Positions 8,046 through 17,872 of a stretch of DNA of 64,000 bases are shown here, piece after piece. The notes under the pieces are model-generated. The model searched no databases. It had not been told where the DNA came from and worked only from the letters and a program-made list of their open reading frames with translations. The DNA is from CAJXMH01 sp040220135 (GTDB taxonomy: Bacteria > Bacteroidota > Bacteroidia > Flavobacteriales_E > Vicingaceae): positions 62,001-126,000 of the forward strand of contig JAVJTT010000020.1 of NCBI GenBank assembly GCA_040220135.1, read 5' to 3'. Made by a program: the position numbers and the translations under genes. Each line of letters opens with the position of its first letter. The first letter of the stretch is position 1.

Positions 8046-9167
8046 CTAGTTATTCAGCATCACCGGCATCACCAACATTAAAATTTCTTCTTTGTCGTCT
8101 TTACTGGTATTAGGGGTTAAAATCCCGGCTCGGTTAGGGGCTGACATGGCAATGCTCACTTCATCGCTGTCTAAGTTGCTCAGCATTTCAATTAAGAAAC
8201 GAGAGTTAAAGCCAATTTCCATATCGTCACCATCAAACTGACAAGTTAAGCGCTCGCTTGCGTCATTGTTGAAGTCGTTGTCTTCTGCACTAATTTGCAA
8301 ATCACTGCCTGTCATTTTCAATCGAACTTGGTGAGTGGTTTTGCTAGAGAAAATACTTACCCTTTTAATGGAGCCTAAAAAGGCATTCCGATCTATGGTT
8401 AATTTGTTTGGGTTTTCTTTTGGAATAACTGCCTCATAATTCGGATATTTTCCATCAATTAATCGACAAACCAAACGGGTATTTTCAAAGGCAAATGAGG
8501 CATTCGTTTCGTTAAATTCTATCGCAATTTCGTCATCCACCGAACTCAATATGTTCTTCAATAAGGTTAGGGGCTTTTTCGGCATGATAAAACTCTGTGC
8601 TTTTGATGCACTAACATCAGTTCTGCGGTACTTTACCAATTTGTGTGCATCGGTAGCTACAAAAGTGAGTTCTTCTTTCGAAAGCTCGAAAAACACTCCC
8701 GACATGACCGGTCTTAAATCGTCATTGCCACTTGCAAAAATGGTTTTCTCAATAGCATTGAATAGTAATTCGCCGGGGACTTGAATAGAAGAAGGTGATT
8801 CTACTTCGGGCGTTTTAGGAAATTCGCCACCATCCTGTCCGCTCAAACGATACTTACCATAATCTGAACTGATCTCGATCTGGTATTTTTCTTGCTCAAT
8901 GCTAAAGGTTAAGGGTTGGTCAGGCAGCGACTTTAAAGTATCCAACAAAAGCTTAGCGGGAATGGCAATCACTCCGTCTTCTTTTGCTTCAACACTCAAT
9001 TGTGTCATCATAGTGGTTTCTAGATCAGAAGCGGTTACTTCCATTTTTCCATCGCTGATCTCAAACAAAAAGTGATCGAGAATTGGCAAGGAATTGTTGT
9101 TGTTTAAAACTCCACTAATGGTTTGCAAATGCTTAAGCAAAGTAGAACTGGATACAATAAATTTCAT
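8046..9167 (-). CDS. dnaN: DNA polymerase III beta subunit (sliding clamp)
   Basis: The processivity clamp of replication; 373 residues, standard length. The N-terminal MKFIVSSSTLLKHLQTISGVL, the middle DGKYPNYEAVIP and the C-terminal LMVMPVMLN tail are family hallmarks. It lies 72 bases after the DUF4340 gene of the gld cluster and not beside dnaA, as usual in Flavobacteriia. A TAAATTTG box on the minus strand (9197-9204) suggests that it also has its own promoter. Confidence 0.97.
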   Translation of the reverse strand: MKFIVSSSTLLKHLQTISGVLNNNNSLPILDHFLFEISDGKMEVTASDLETTMMTQLSVEAKEDGVIAIPAKLLLDTLKSLPDQPLTFSIEQEKYQIEISSDYGKYRLSGQDGGEFPKTPEVESPSSIQVPGELLFNAIEKTIFASGNDDLRPVMSGVFFELSKEELTFVATDAHKLVKYRRTDVSASKAQSFIMPKKPLTLLKNILSSVDDEIAIEFNETNASFAFENTRLVCRLIDGKYPNYEAVIPKENPNKLTIDRNAFLGSIKRVSIFSSKTTHQVRLKMTGSDLQISAEDNDFNNDASERLTCQFDGDDMEIGFNSRFLIEMLSNLDSDEVSIAMSAPNRAGILTPNTSKDDKEEILMLVMPVMLNN

Positions 9168-9196
9168 CTGCTATATAAATTGAATTGAGTAGCTAA

Positions 9197-9204
9197 CAAA
9201 TTTA
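9197..9204 (-). promoter_or_regulatory. Candidate -7 box for dnaN
   Basis: On the minus strand this reads TAAATTTG, a full match to TAnnTTTG, 30 bases before the dnaN start. No clear -33 box is seen, so confidence is limited. Confidence 0.35.
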
Positions 9205-9239
9205 AATTATTTGCTAGGCCTTAGGAAGTTAGGATTGAT

Positions 9240-10286
9240 TTACTTTTCAACATTTGTTGAAGAAGTAAGGTCTTTATAATCAAGTAGTAGCGGCTGATAG
9301 GTGAGATTTTGCACAATTGGGTAAAACTCTTTTCCCATGTAAGAACTGTAGGCATACATCCTCTCTGGATGATAGTCAATAGGCTTGCCGTCTAATTCTG
9401 ATCCTGCTTTCACCGGCATGTGGTAAGTACGAACTTGATGAGTCGTTCCATCCATCATTCGAATTTCAATTTTTTGGCGGGGCAAAGAGTTGTATATAGA
9501 GTCCAGCTGTGCTTGCGGTGTTTTACGGTCTATGTACTCGTAATAAATGGTGCCAAACTTTTTGAGGTAGGGAATGGCAATCTCTTCACCCAAGGGTTCA
9601 GATTTGCTACCATCTAGTTTGCTAATCTCAAATTGGGCGGTTTCCACTTGGTCTAGGCAAAAGCTTTCCATGCTATCAGTTGCGTACTGAATGCATAAAG
9701 AGCGAATCTTTTCAGGTTCAAGACGCAAAAATAGTCGATCTCTCCACAGGTGAGGCTCAACAAAAAAGCGGGGCCCTAAAAAACCTCTCTCCATCATGAG
9801 GTATGTAATGTAAGGTTTTGTGGATTTTTTGCCGTTTTTTTCAAGCAACATATAGGTGCCTAATCGGCTGGATGTTGCGTCTCCGATGTACCAAGTTTTC
9901 TCGGGTTCTTCTTCTCCATCAAGGTAGTATTCTACTTTGGTTGAGCCACTTGCCAGGCGTTTTACTACGCCATCAAAAGTTTTCTTTGAAACCGGTGCCT
10001 GAACTTTAATATCATGCAGCGTTTGCAAGATCAAGTTAACGGCATAAGGTCGAGCTTCAAAATCTCCATTCACCATCCATTTATCAAAGCCCCTTCTGCT
10101 AAGCAAAACTTTTTTGCCGTTAGGCTGACTCATAAATATCTGATCAACACTTGCTGTGTCTTCAATGGCAAAGTCTTTAAAAGCCTCTCGTTTTTCAAAA
10201 ACTGCATCCCCATTCTCGCCTTTGTAAATAAAATAAGCCACCACTAATAAGGCTACGAAAATTAAAAGGCCTATAAAATTTTTCAT
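9240..10286 (-). CDS. DUF4340 domain protein of the gld cluster
   Basis: A 348-residue protein with an N-terminal membrane anchor (about 2-20), then a periplasmic part with repeated small beta modules (VDQIFMSQPNGKKVLLSR, WMVNGDFEARPYAVNLILQTL), typical of DUF4340. It starts 2 bases after gldG and precedes dnaN, the normal Flavobacteriia order. By position it probably works with the GldFG ABC transporter, but no direct role is established from the sequence. Confidence 0.8.
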   Translation of the reverse strand: MKNFIGLLIFVALLVVAYFIYKGENGDAVFEKREAFKDFAIEDTASVDQIFMSQPNGKKVLLSRRGFDKWMVNGDFEARPYAVNLILQTLHDIKVQAPVSKKTFDGVVKRLASGSTKVEYYLDGEEEPEKTWYIGDATSSRLGTYMLLEKNGKKSTKPYITYLMMERGFLGPRFFVEPHLWRDRLFLRLEPEKIRSLCIQYATDSMESFCLDQVETAQFEISKLDGSKSEPLGEEIAIPYLKKFGTIYYEYIDRKTPQAQLDSIYNSLPRQKIEIRMMDGTTHQVRTYHMPVKAGSELDGKPIDYHPERMYAYSSYMGKEFYPIVQNLTYQPLLLDYKDLTSSTNVEK

Positions 10287-10288
10287 GC

Positions 10289-12028
10289 TTATCGAGTGTA
10301 TTTTTTTCTTCTAAGGTAATGTAAAAGCAGCCCTATAAGAATGATCACTAAAATGGGTAATGCGGTGTTCAGAACTTGAACGAGCAGCCTGTTTTGTTTC
10401 ACTAGCTGCGTATTGAGCATCCGAATTTTAAAGCTTTTGGTTTTTGAAAGAATTAATCCCGAATCATCTAGAAGGTAACTAAGAATGTTCATGAAGAAAT
10501 CTTTGTTGCCGTAAAACTGATTGGTATAACGGTCAAAGCCCAAAGCATAATATTGGTTGGTGTTTTTATTGTATCGGTTTTTGATCAAGTCGCCATCTGA
10601 GATAAAAACCATCTGATTTTTAGGGCTTTTTTCTTTGTATTGGATTTCGCCGGCTTTTACAATTTTCGAAGTGAGTCGATTGCGGTATATGGATTTAAAT
10701 TCTCCTTCTACCAAAACCCCAATGGGGACATTCTGCTTCGTAAACTGCTCTTTAGGCGGATTAAAGCTCAGCATATTCATGCTCACCCGAGTGGGCGTTT
10801 TTAGCAATTTAGTGTATTTAGAGGTAGAGAGAATCACTGATTTTTCAAGGAAACTCCCGCCCACGAGGTCAATGCTGCTCGCAAAATCCGCTTTCACCAC
10901 ATCCAAATTTTTATTGATGGGATGGTTGTTTTTGGAAAACATTAAAGGATAGTACAACCAAGGGAAAAGTTGGGTTTTGGCTTGCGTTCCATATTGGCCG
11001 CTTACGGCCGGTATTGGTGCAGCTTGCATATCTTGAACAAGGTCTTGATTAATTCGAACACCGTATTCAAAAAACTGATCTTGCAGATTCAAATCTTTGG
11101 GCATGGCTAAAAAGGTGCTAGACTTTTTATTTCTCAAACTGTCCATGTCGGCTATTGCTCCATCTACAAGCCAAATCAGCTTCCCGCCATACATCACAAA
11201 TTGATCGAGAATAAATTTGTCTTTCTCGCTAAACGCACTATCTGGGCCGGCCACAATTGCCGCATCAAAGCGGTTGACCACTCTCATTTCGCTGCTGTCT
11301 TTAGAAGCGAAAATGCGCTCTGACAAAGCGGTCAAATTTCCATTTAAAAGCACCCTTTCCACTTCGTAGAACTCGCGCATGCTCCCTACAATGTCGGCAG
11401 TCTCAAATTTATCAAGCTCTCCATGACCTTGTATCATGGCAATTTTTCTTAGGTCCGGATTACTCACTTTTTTTATCGCCGAAGCGAGCTCGTACTCTAA
11501 ACTTTCAATCGACTGGTTTAAAACCACTTGAGGTGGCGCACCAAATTGGCTCTTCAGTAATTGAATCGGTATTTGATTGCCTTTGTAACTCACAACAGCC
11601 CCGGGCCATATAACTTTTTGAGAAACCCCATCGTCATCTTTGATTTCTAAGTCTGTGGGCCGTAAACCTAACTCATATAGGTTTTTGTAAATTTTGTCTC
11701 TTTCCTTCATGTCCGGATTGGCAGAAGGGTTGATGAATTCAAAATCTAAATGGCCTCCCGAGTAAGCTTGAAACTCATCTAACATTTCACGAGTTTCATT
11801 TCTAAGGCGTTTGAAGGAAGCCGGGAAGTCACCTTCTAAGTAAACTTGCACATAAAGGTCTTCTTCTAGACTATTTAAAAGTTCTCTAGTGGGTTCTGAA
11901 ATAGAATATCGATTCTCGGAGGTTAGGTCAAGTCTTAAAAAAGCAAATGAGCCAATGAAATTGACCAGAATCAGAATTGCTAAACTGATCAAAAAACCGA
12001 CGATATCTTTACGCTTGTTCTTGTTCAT
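10289..12028 (-). CDS. gldG: Gliding motility ABC transporter component GldG
   Basis: A 579-residue auxiliary subunit of the GldAFG ABC transporter needed for gliding in Flavobacterium. An N-terminal membrane helix (about 12-32) is followed by a large periplasmic ABC_transp_aux domain (for example IAMIQGHGELDKFETADIV and FVMYGGKLIWLVDG) and a C-terminal membrane helix (about 545-570). Its start codon overlaps the gldF stop by one base, so the two are translationally coupled. gldA is not in the window. Confidence 0.92.
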   Translation of the reverse strand: MNKNKRKDIVGFLISLAILILVNFIGSFAFLRLDLTSENRYSISEPTRELLNSLEEDLYVQVYLEGDFPASFKRLRNETREMLDEFQAYSGGHLDFEFINPSANPDMKERDKIYKNLYELGLRPTDLEIKDDDGVSQKVIWPGAVVSYKGNQIPIQLLKSQFGAPPQVVLNQSIESLEYELASAIKKVSNPDLRKIAMIQGHGELDKFETADIVGSMREFYEVERVLLNGNLTALSERIFASKDSSEMRVVNRFDAAIVAGPDSAFSEKDKFILDQFVMYGGKLIWLVDGAIADMDSLRNKKSSTFLAMPKDLNLQDQFFEYGVRINQDLVQDMQAAPIPAVSGQYGTQAKTQLFPWLYYPLMFSKNNHPINKNLDVVKADFASSIDLVGGSFLEKSVILSTSKYTKLLKTPTRVSMNMLSFNPPKEQFTKQNVPIGVLVEGEFKSIYRNRLTSKIVKAGEIQYKEKSPKNQMVFISDGDLIKNRYNKNTNQYYALGFDRYTNQFYGNKDFFMNILSYLLDDSGLILSKTKSFKIRMLNTQLVKQNRLLVQVLNTALPILVIILIGLLLHYLRRKKYTR

Positions 12029-12759
12029 TACCAGTTTCTTGAAGCGAGTTTGAGTTTTGTTAAGAGAAAGAAAAAAGCAATAAGCGAGAAGAAATAGAGT
12101 GCGTCGCGGCTGTCAATCACACCTCGGCTCATTGAGGTATAATGTTCGTTGATACCGAGTTTCAAAATAATTAGATCGAAGCCTCCCAAATAGCCCAATG
12201 AACCAACAAAGTCGAAGCCGATATAGCAGAAAAAGCTAAGAAAAACGGCAATGATAAAAGCGATCACCTGATTGTCGGATAAAGAAGAAGCAAACAAACC
12301 AATGGCCACAAAACCGGCAGCTAAAAACAACAGGCCTAGGTAAGAACCCCACATTCCGCCTTGGTCTAAATTGCCTACCGGTGAGCCAAGGTAATAAACT
12401 GTTCCATAGTAAATTAAAGTGGGTAAAAGTGAGAACAATACCAAGCTAAAACCTGCAATGTATTTGGCTGAAATGATTTGCAGGTCGGTTAGGGGTTTGG
12501 TCAAAAGTTGCTCAATGGTTCCGGTTCTATTTTCCTCGGCAAATAAACGCATGGTTACCGCCGGAATTAAAAACATAAAAACCCAAGGTGCAATGGAAAA
12601 AAGTGGACTAAGAGCAGCGTATTCGCCTTCTAGAACATTCATTTCTCCGGGAAAAACCCACATGATTAAGCCAACAATTGTCAAGAAAACAATAATGACA
12701 ATATAGCCGATCAGGGAGCCTAAAAATGATTGTATTTCCTTCTTCAGTAAACTAAACAT
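12028..12759 (-). CDS. gldF: Gliding motility ABC transporter permease GldF
   Basis: A 243-residue ABC-2 type permease with about six membrane helices. MFSLLKKEIQSFLGSLIGYIV, the loop MRLFAEENRTGTIEQLLTKPL and the following helix are typical of this family. It is the first gene of the run gldF-gldG-DUF4340-dnaN, so expression of the whole group probably starts from its upstream region. Known family role: with GldA and GldG it supports gliding and adhesin assembly at the cell surface. Confidence 0.92.
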   Translation of the reverse strand: MFSLLKKEIQSFLGSLIGYIVIIVFLTIVGLIMWVFPGEMNVLEGEYAALSPLFSIAPWVFMFLIPAVTMRLFAEENRTGTIEQLLTKPLTDLQIISAKYIAGFSLVLFSLLPTLIYYGTVYYLGSPVGNLDQGGMWGSYLGLLFLAAGFVAIGLFASSLSDNQVIAFIIAVFLSFFCYIGFDFVGSLGYLGGFDLIILKLGINEHYTSMSRGVIDSRDALYFFSLIAFFFLLTKLKLASRNW

Positions 12760-12782
12760 TCTTCGCTCTTAGATATGGGTGT

Positions 12783-12790
12783 CAAAAGTA
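12783..12790 (-). promoter_or_regulatory. Candidate -7 box for gldF
   Basis: Minus-strand TACTTTTG, a full TAnnTTTG match, 24 bases upstream of the gldF start. The -33 region has no clear TTTG. Confidence 0.4.
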
Positions 12791-12877
12791 TTAAAATAAG
12801 CGGGTATACGACCACAATTAACATTTCTTGAGAGACACACTTTTTACCCTTAATGCGGCATTCCTTTTTCGCTTCAC

Positions 12878-12885
12878 TATCTTTG
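12878..12885 (+). promoter_or_regulatory. Candidate -7 box for lysC
   Basis: TATCTTTG, a full TAnnTTTG match, 18 bases before the lysC start, implying a very short leader. This leaves no room for a lysine riboswitch. Confidence 0.45.
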
Positions 12886-12903
12886 TGCGCCTAATTCTAA
12901 GCT

Positions 12904-14214
12904 ATGCAGATAATCAAGTTTGGCGGCACCTCTGTAGGTAGTGCTGAAAGAATGAAACAAGTGGCTCAACTTATTCAAGGGGAAAGCCCTAAGATCGTGG
13001 TCTTGTCGGCCATGTCTGGAACCACCAACAATTTGGTAGAAATTGCCAATTATTTGTTTCAAAAAAAGAACGACACCGCTGCCAATTTGATTGAAGGCTT
13101 GCGCAGTCGCTACTTGAAACTAGTGGAAGAGCTATACACTAAAGAGGAATTTAAAGAAGGTGCTCAGGAGCTCATTAAAAGTCATTTTGACTTTCTGCTA
13201 AGTTTTACCCAAGATTCATTTACCATACACGAAGAAAAGGCAGTGTTGGCGCAAGGCGAGCTCTTGTCAACAGCCTTGTTTCAATATTATCTAGAGGAAC
13301 AAAAAATCAAGTCGAGCTTGATTCCGGCTTTGCAATTTATGCGAATAGATAAGGACTTGGAACCCGACCATTTCTACATTAAAGAAAATTTGGCTCGGGT
13401 TTTAGCCCAAGAAAAAGATTGCAAGCTTTTTATTACCCAGGGCTTTATTTGCCGAAACGTATACGGCGAAATCGACAATCTAAAACGAGGAGGGAGTGAT
13501 TATTCCGCTTCTTTAATTGGTGTAGCCACAGAGGCGGAAGAGGTGCAAATTTGGACCGACATAGATGGCATGCACAACAACGATCCACGGGTGGTTGAAA
13601 AAACACAACCCATACAACACTTGTCTTTCGATGAAGCGGCTGAGTTGGCCTACTTTGGGGCAAAGATCTTACACCCATCGAGCATTATGCCGGCGAAGAA
13701 AGCCAATATTCCCGTGCGTTTAAAGAGCACCTTATCACCGGAGCTGAAAGGTACCTTAATTACCGCCGATCCTTCGGGAAGTGGAATTAAAGCGGTTGCC
13801 GCTAAAGATGGTATTACAGCCATTAAAATTAAATCCGGTAGAATGCTATTGGCTTATGGATTTATGCGGAAAGTTTTTGAAATTTTCGAATTATACAAGA
13901 CTTCAATCGACATGATCACCACTTCTGAAGTAGCCGTTTCGGTTACCATTGACGACGACAGTCAGGTGGAATTGATACAAAAAGAGTTGCAACAGTACGG
14001 CAGTGTAGAGCTAGATCGTGAACAGTCGATTATTTGTGTGGTAGGGAATTTTATTCAGTCCGACAAAGGAGTGGCTCATGAGGTCTTCAATGTTTTGAAA
14101 GAAGTGCCCATTCGCATGATTTCCTACGGAGGAAGTAACCACAACATTTCACTTTTGGTTAACTCTAAAGACAAGGCCACCGCCCTTGCTAAACTTAATC
14201 AGTTGTTTTTCTAA
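12904..14214 (+). CDS. lysC: Aspartate kinase
   Basis: Monofunctional aspartokinase of 436 residues, the first step of the lysine/diaminopimelate, threonine and methionine branch. It shows the kinase signature KFGGTSVGS at 5-13 and RGGSDYSA at 195-202, followed by two C-terminal ACT regulatory domains (about 300-436; SIDMITTSEVAVSVTID, VGNFIQSDKGVAHEVFNVL). Feedback control by an end product is expected from the ACT domains. Its stop overlaps the lysA start by one base (TAATG), so the pair forms one operon. Confidence 0.95.
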   Translation: MQIIKFGGTSVGSAERMKQVAQLIQGESPKIVVLSAMSGTTNNLVEIANYLFQKKNDTAANLIEGLRSRYLKLVEELYTKEEFKEGAQELIKSHFDFLLSFTQDSFTIHEEKAVLAQGELLSTALFQYYLEEQKIKSSLIPALQFMRIDKDLEPDHFYIKENLARVLAQEKDCKLFITQGFICRNVYGEIDNLKRGGSDYSASLIGVATEAEEVQIWTDIDGMHNNDPRVVEKTQPIQHLSFDEAAELAYFGAKILHPSSIMPAKKANIPVRLKSTLSPELKGTLITADPSGSGIKAVAAKDGITAIKIKSGRMLLAYGFMRKVFEIFELYKTSIDMITTSEVAVSVTIDDDSQVELIQKELQQYGSVELDREQSIICVVGNFIQSDKGVAHEVFNVLKEVPIRMISYGGSNHNISLLVNSKDKATALAKLNQLFF

Positions 14215-15383
14215 TGAGCTATTACAATTCGAACACCTTGAGCTTTTTTGAGGAGAAAGAAACCCCTTTCTACTTCTATGACTTAGCGCTTTTAGAAGAA
14301 ACCCTGAAACAGTTAAATGAAGCAGTAAAAGGCTTGCCTTATCATGTGCACTATGCGATTAAAGCAAATGCCAACCCCAAGGTGCTAAAAAAAATAAAAC
14401 AGGCAGGTTTAGGCATTGATACCGTAAGTGGTAATGAAATCTTGTGTGCTCTTGAGCATGGTTTTAAAGGCGAGCAAATTGCTTTTGCCGGAGTAGGGAA
14501 GTCAGACAAGGAAATAGCCATTGGCTTGGAGCATGATATCTTTACGTTTAACGTAGAATCTTTGGAAGAGCTAAAAGTGCTTGACCAAATGGCAAAAGGC
14601 GCCAATAAAATGGCCAAGATTGCCATTCGACTAAACCCCAACATCAACGCCAAAACACACCACTACATTACCACCGGCTTAGAAGAAAACAAGTTTGGGA
14701 TTAATTATTGGGAGCTTGCTCAACTGTTTGAACTTTTGCATCAATTAGAGCATATAGAGCTGAAGGGGCTTCACTTTCATATTGGTTCTCAAATTCGAGA
14801 TTTAGGGGTGTTCAAAAATTTATGCAATCGGGTTAATGAGCTTCAAGCGGAGTTTAAAGAGCGAAACATTGAGTTAGAACACATTAATGTGGGGGGAGGA
14901 TTAGGGGTGAATTACCAAGATCCAGATCAGGAGATTATTCCCGATTTTAAATCCTTTTTTGAGGTTTTCGAAAACTTTATCGACTTGCTTCCCACACAGC
15001 AATTACACTTTGAGTTAGGTAGGGCTTTGGTGGCTCAATGTGCTAGTTTAATCAGTAGAGTTTTGTTTATTAAAAAAGGCATCAAAACAAATTTTGCCAT
15101 TTTAGATGCAGGCATGACTGAACTCATTCGACCGGCATTGTACCAGTCTTTTCACAAGATTGAAAACCTTAGTCAAATGGAGCGTAAAGCCAATCAACGC
15201 TACGATGTGGTTGGACCCATTTGTGAGTCATCAGATTGTTTTGGAAAGGCCATTCTGCTGCCGGAAAGCAAGCGAGGCGATCTTTTTGCCATTCGTTCTG
15301 CCGGAGCTTATGGTGAAGTAATGAGTTCTTCCTATAACTTGCGCGAAAAGGCGGAAATTTACTATGATCCTGAGGTAGGCTAG
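14214..15383 (+). CDS. lysA: Diaminopimelate decarboxylase
   Basis: PLP enzyme that makes lysine from meso-diaminopimelate; 389 residues. The Schiff-base lysine is K50 in HYAIKANANP. GLHFHIGSQI, the glycine loop INVGGGLGVNY and GPICESSDCF with the catalytic cysteine are all present. Its coupling to lysC suggests that lysine supply is the main purpose of this operon. Confidence 0.96.
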   Translation: MSYYNSNTLSFFEEKETPFYFYDLALLEETLKQLNEAVKGLPYHVHYAIKANANPKVLKKIKQAGLGIDTVSGNEILCALEHGFKGEQIAFAGVGKSDKEIAIGLEHDIFTFNVESLEELKVLDQMAKGANKMAKIAIRLNPNINAKTHHYITTGLEENKFGINYWELAQLFELLHQLEHIELKGLHFHIGSQIRDLGVFKNLCNRVNELQAEFKERNIELEHINVGGGLGVNYQDPDQEIIPDFKSFFEVFENFIDLLPTQQLHFELGRALVAQCASLISRVLFIKKGIKTNFAILDAGMTELIRPALYQSFHKIENLSQMERKANQRYDVVGPICESSDCFGKAILLPESKRGDLFAIRSAGAYGEVMSSSYNLREKAEIYYDPEVG

Positions 15384-15448
15384 TGGCAGCCCAATTTTAA
15401 AAAGTACAAAGTTCCCTAACTTGCAAAACTGAATAATGACCATTTACT

Positions 15449-17872
15449 ATGAATCAGAAATTGAAATTTTCATCATTTAGTCTAGTGTTTTTTTTAACGG
15501 GACTGCTAACCCTTTCCGCACAAGTAGAGCAGCGTTCTTATTATGCAGATAAGGGCTTAGTTCCAGTAGAACAACAAGTAGACATGCAAGAATTAAAGCT
15601 TAAAGCTTCTTTTGTACCGGAAGAAAAGTTGATTCAAGGCGAAGTAAAGCACACTTTTAAAGTTTTGCGCAAATCGATTGACTCGCTAAAGCTGAATGCG
15701 GTTCGCATGCAATTTGATCAGGTAGAGCTAAATGGTAAATCGGTTGAGTATAGAAAAACGGAAAAGCAGTTGATCCTATACTTTGAACCGGCTTTAAATT
15801 GGGGTGAACAACATAGCATTCGCATTCAATACCAGGCAAACCCAAAGGTTGGACTTTATTTTGTAGGCTGGAACGATACCACCGGAAGAAGTAGAAAGCA
15901 AATTTGGACCCAAGGTCAAGGCATTAATAATCGCCATTGGATTCCCATGTATGATGAAAAGAATGATAAGATCATCTCTGAAATAGAAGTAGAATTTGAT
16001 GCTGATTATCAAGTACTTTCTAATGGGGAAAAGCTCAAAGAAAAGAAACTGAAAAATGGGAATAAACTATGGCACTACCGCATCAGTAGGCCCCATGCTT
16101 CTTATTTGATCATGCTGGGCATTGGCAAATACGGTATTGAAAAGAGGAAGTCGGCCAGTGGAGTAGAAATGGATTTGTACTATTATCCCGATCAGCCGGA
16201 GCAAGTAGAACCCACTTATCGCTATTCGGTAGAAATGTTCGACTTTTTTGAAAATGAAATTGGAGTGCCTTACCCTTGGAAGACCTATGCACAAATTCCG
16301 GTGCAAGACTTTATGTATGGGGCCATGGAAAATACCACTGCCACTATTTTTGGTGATTTTTATTTGGTTGACGAAAGAACTTATTTAGATCGGAACTACG
16401 TTCGGGTTAATGCCCATGAATTGGCTCATCAGTGGTTTGGCGACATGGTGACGGCAAGGTCGAGTGCCCACCATTGGTTGCAAGAGAGCTTTGCCACTCA
16501 TTATGATATGATGTACCAAGGAGAAGCTTTTGGCAAGGATCATTTTGATTGGGTACGCCGCAACTATAACGATCAAGCAATTGAAGCTTCAAAAAATGAT
16601 TTAAAACCCATTGCCCATAGTGCGGCCGGCACCGTTCGGCATTATCCGAAAGGAGCTTTTGTGCTGCAAATGCTAAAAGAGGTGGTTGGTAGAGATCAGT
16701 TTAATGCAGCAATCAAGTATTACCTTGAAAAGCACGCCTACGGAAATGTAGACAGCAAAGACCTATTGGTAGCCTTTTTTGAAAGATTGGGCATGCCCTT
16801 GAATTGGTTTTGGGAAGAGTGGGTTTACCGAGGAGGAGAGCCCAACTACCAAATTGGCTTTAAGCAATATGAGCATTCAGCCGTGTTTACGGTGGAGCAA
16901 GTGCAAGAGCAAAACGACCTATTGGGCTTGTTTAAAATGCCAATCGACTTTCAACTTTATTTAGAAAATGGCGAAGTAATAGAGAAAACAGTTTGGATTG
17001 AAAATCAGTTTCACCAAGTTGAATTTAAGTTGGAAGAGGCCGCCCAAGTTTCCTTTGCTTTGTTTGACCCTAACAACAGAGTAATGAAGTCCGTTTCCTT
17101 TCCAAAATCTACGGAAATGTTAAAAGCGCAAGCAGCGAAGGCTACTCACATGCTAGACCGTTACGATGCTTTAGTAGCATTGGCGGATAAAAGTTTTCCC
17201 GAGAAAAGTGACTTTTTGCTTGAGCGTTTTAAAGCGGAAGAGTTTCATGGCATAAAAGGGGAGCTAATCAAGCAACTTATGCCGCAAATGAATGACTACT
17301 CGGAGCAAGTGGCGAAATTGGCAATTAAATCAAATTCAACAGAGGTGAAAGAAGCCCTATTGAATAATACTTTGCGCATTTCGCAAGAGTTGGAAGGAGA
17401 TTACCGAAAATTGCTTTCAGATTCATCCTATCAAGTAGTTGAGAAAGCCCTGGAGTTACTTGGTTTTTACTATCCCGCCAAGCTAGATGAATACTTAGAA
17501 GAAACAAAAAATGAAAAGGGAAATCGGGCCCACAACATTCGAATAAGCTGGCTTAAGTTGGCCTATTTACATCGAAAAGACCCAATTTATTTGCAAGAGC
17601 TGATTGACTATTGCAGTAACTCTTATGAGTTCTTAACTCGAGTAAAAGCGGCTAAAGCCCTAAAAGAATTAAACTACTTAGATGAAAAATCACTGTCTTA
17701 TTTACTGGATGCAACATTGAGTTTTAACAATCGCTTAAAAGGTCCGGTTAGCAAAGTAATCGATCACTTTTTTGAACAAGCCGAATACAAGGGCATGATC
17801 TTGAGTTACGTTTCTCGTCAGACTTGGACCGATTGGGAGTTTCGAAGAGTAAACAAATACTTACTTCCTTAA
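15449..17872 (+). CDS. M1 family metallo-aminopeptidase, exported
   Basis: A zinc aminopeptidase of 807 residues with a signal peptide (cleavage about after LLTLSAQ). The substrate motif GAMEN is at 291-295, and the zinc site HELAH at 323-327 is completed by E346 in LQESFATHY. The C-terminal 250 residues are helical and HEAT-like, as in leukotriene-A4-hydrolase-type M1 enzymes. It probably degrades peptides in the periplasm or outside the cell. It follows lysA by 65 bases and overlaps the end of the convergent T9SS gene by 4 bases. Confidence 0.93.
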   Translation: MNQKLKFSSFSLVFFLTGLLTLSAQVEQRSYYADKGLVPVEQQVDMQELKLKASFVPEEKLIQGEVKHTFKVLRKSIDSLKLNAVRMQFDQVELNGKSVEYRKTEKQLILYFEPALNWGEQHSIRIQYQANPKVGLYFVGWNDTTGRSRKQIWTQGQGINNRHWIPMYDEKNDKIISEIEVEFDADYQVLSNGEKLKEKKLKNGNKLWHYRISRPHASYLIMLGIGKYGIEKRKSASGVEMDLYYYPDQPEQVEPTYRYSVEMFDFFENEIGVPYPWKTYAQIPVQDFMYGAMENTTATIFGDFYLVDERTYLDRNYVRVNAHELAHQWFGDMVTARSSAHHWLQESFATHYDMMYQGEAFGKDHFDWVRRNYNDQAIEASKNDLKPIAHSAAGTVRHYPKGAFVLQMLKEVVGRDQFNAAIKYYLEKHAYGNVDSKDLLVAFFERLGMPLNWFWEEWVYRGGEPNYQIGFKQYEHSAVFTVEQVQEQNDLLGLFKMPIDFQLYLENGEVIEKTVWIENQFHQVEFKLEEAAQVSFALFDPNNRVMKSVSFPKSTEMLKAQAAKATHMLDRYDALVALADKSFPEKSDFLLERFKAEEFHGIKGELIKQLMPQMNDYSEQVAKLAIKSNSTEVKEALLNNTLRISQELEGDYRKLLSDSSYQVVEKALELLGFYYPAKLDEYLEETKNEKGNRAHNIRISWLKLAYLHRKDPIYLQELIDYCSNSYEFLTRVKAAKALKELNYLDEKSLSYLLDATLSFNNRLKGPVSKVIDHFFEQAEYKGMILSYVSRQTWTDWEFRRVNKYLLP

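Noticed and set aside
12784..12903. Possible lysine riboswitch upstream of lysC
   Set aside because: The lysC leader is only about 10-20 bases if the TATCTTTG box is used, and the gap shows no folded aptamer-like structure.
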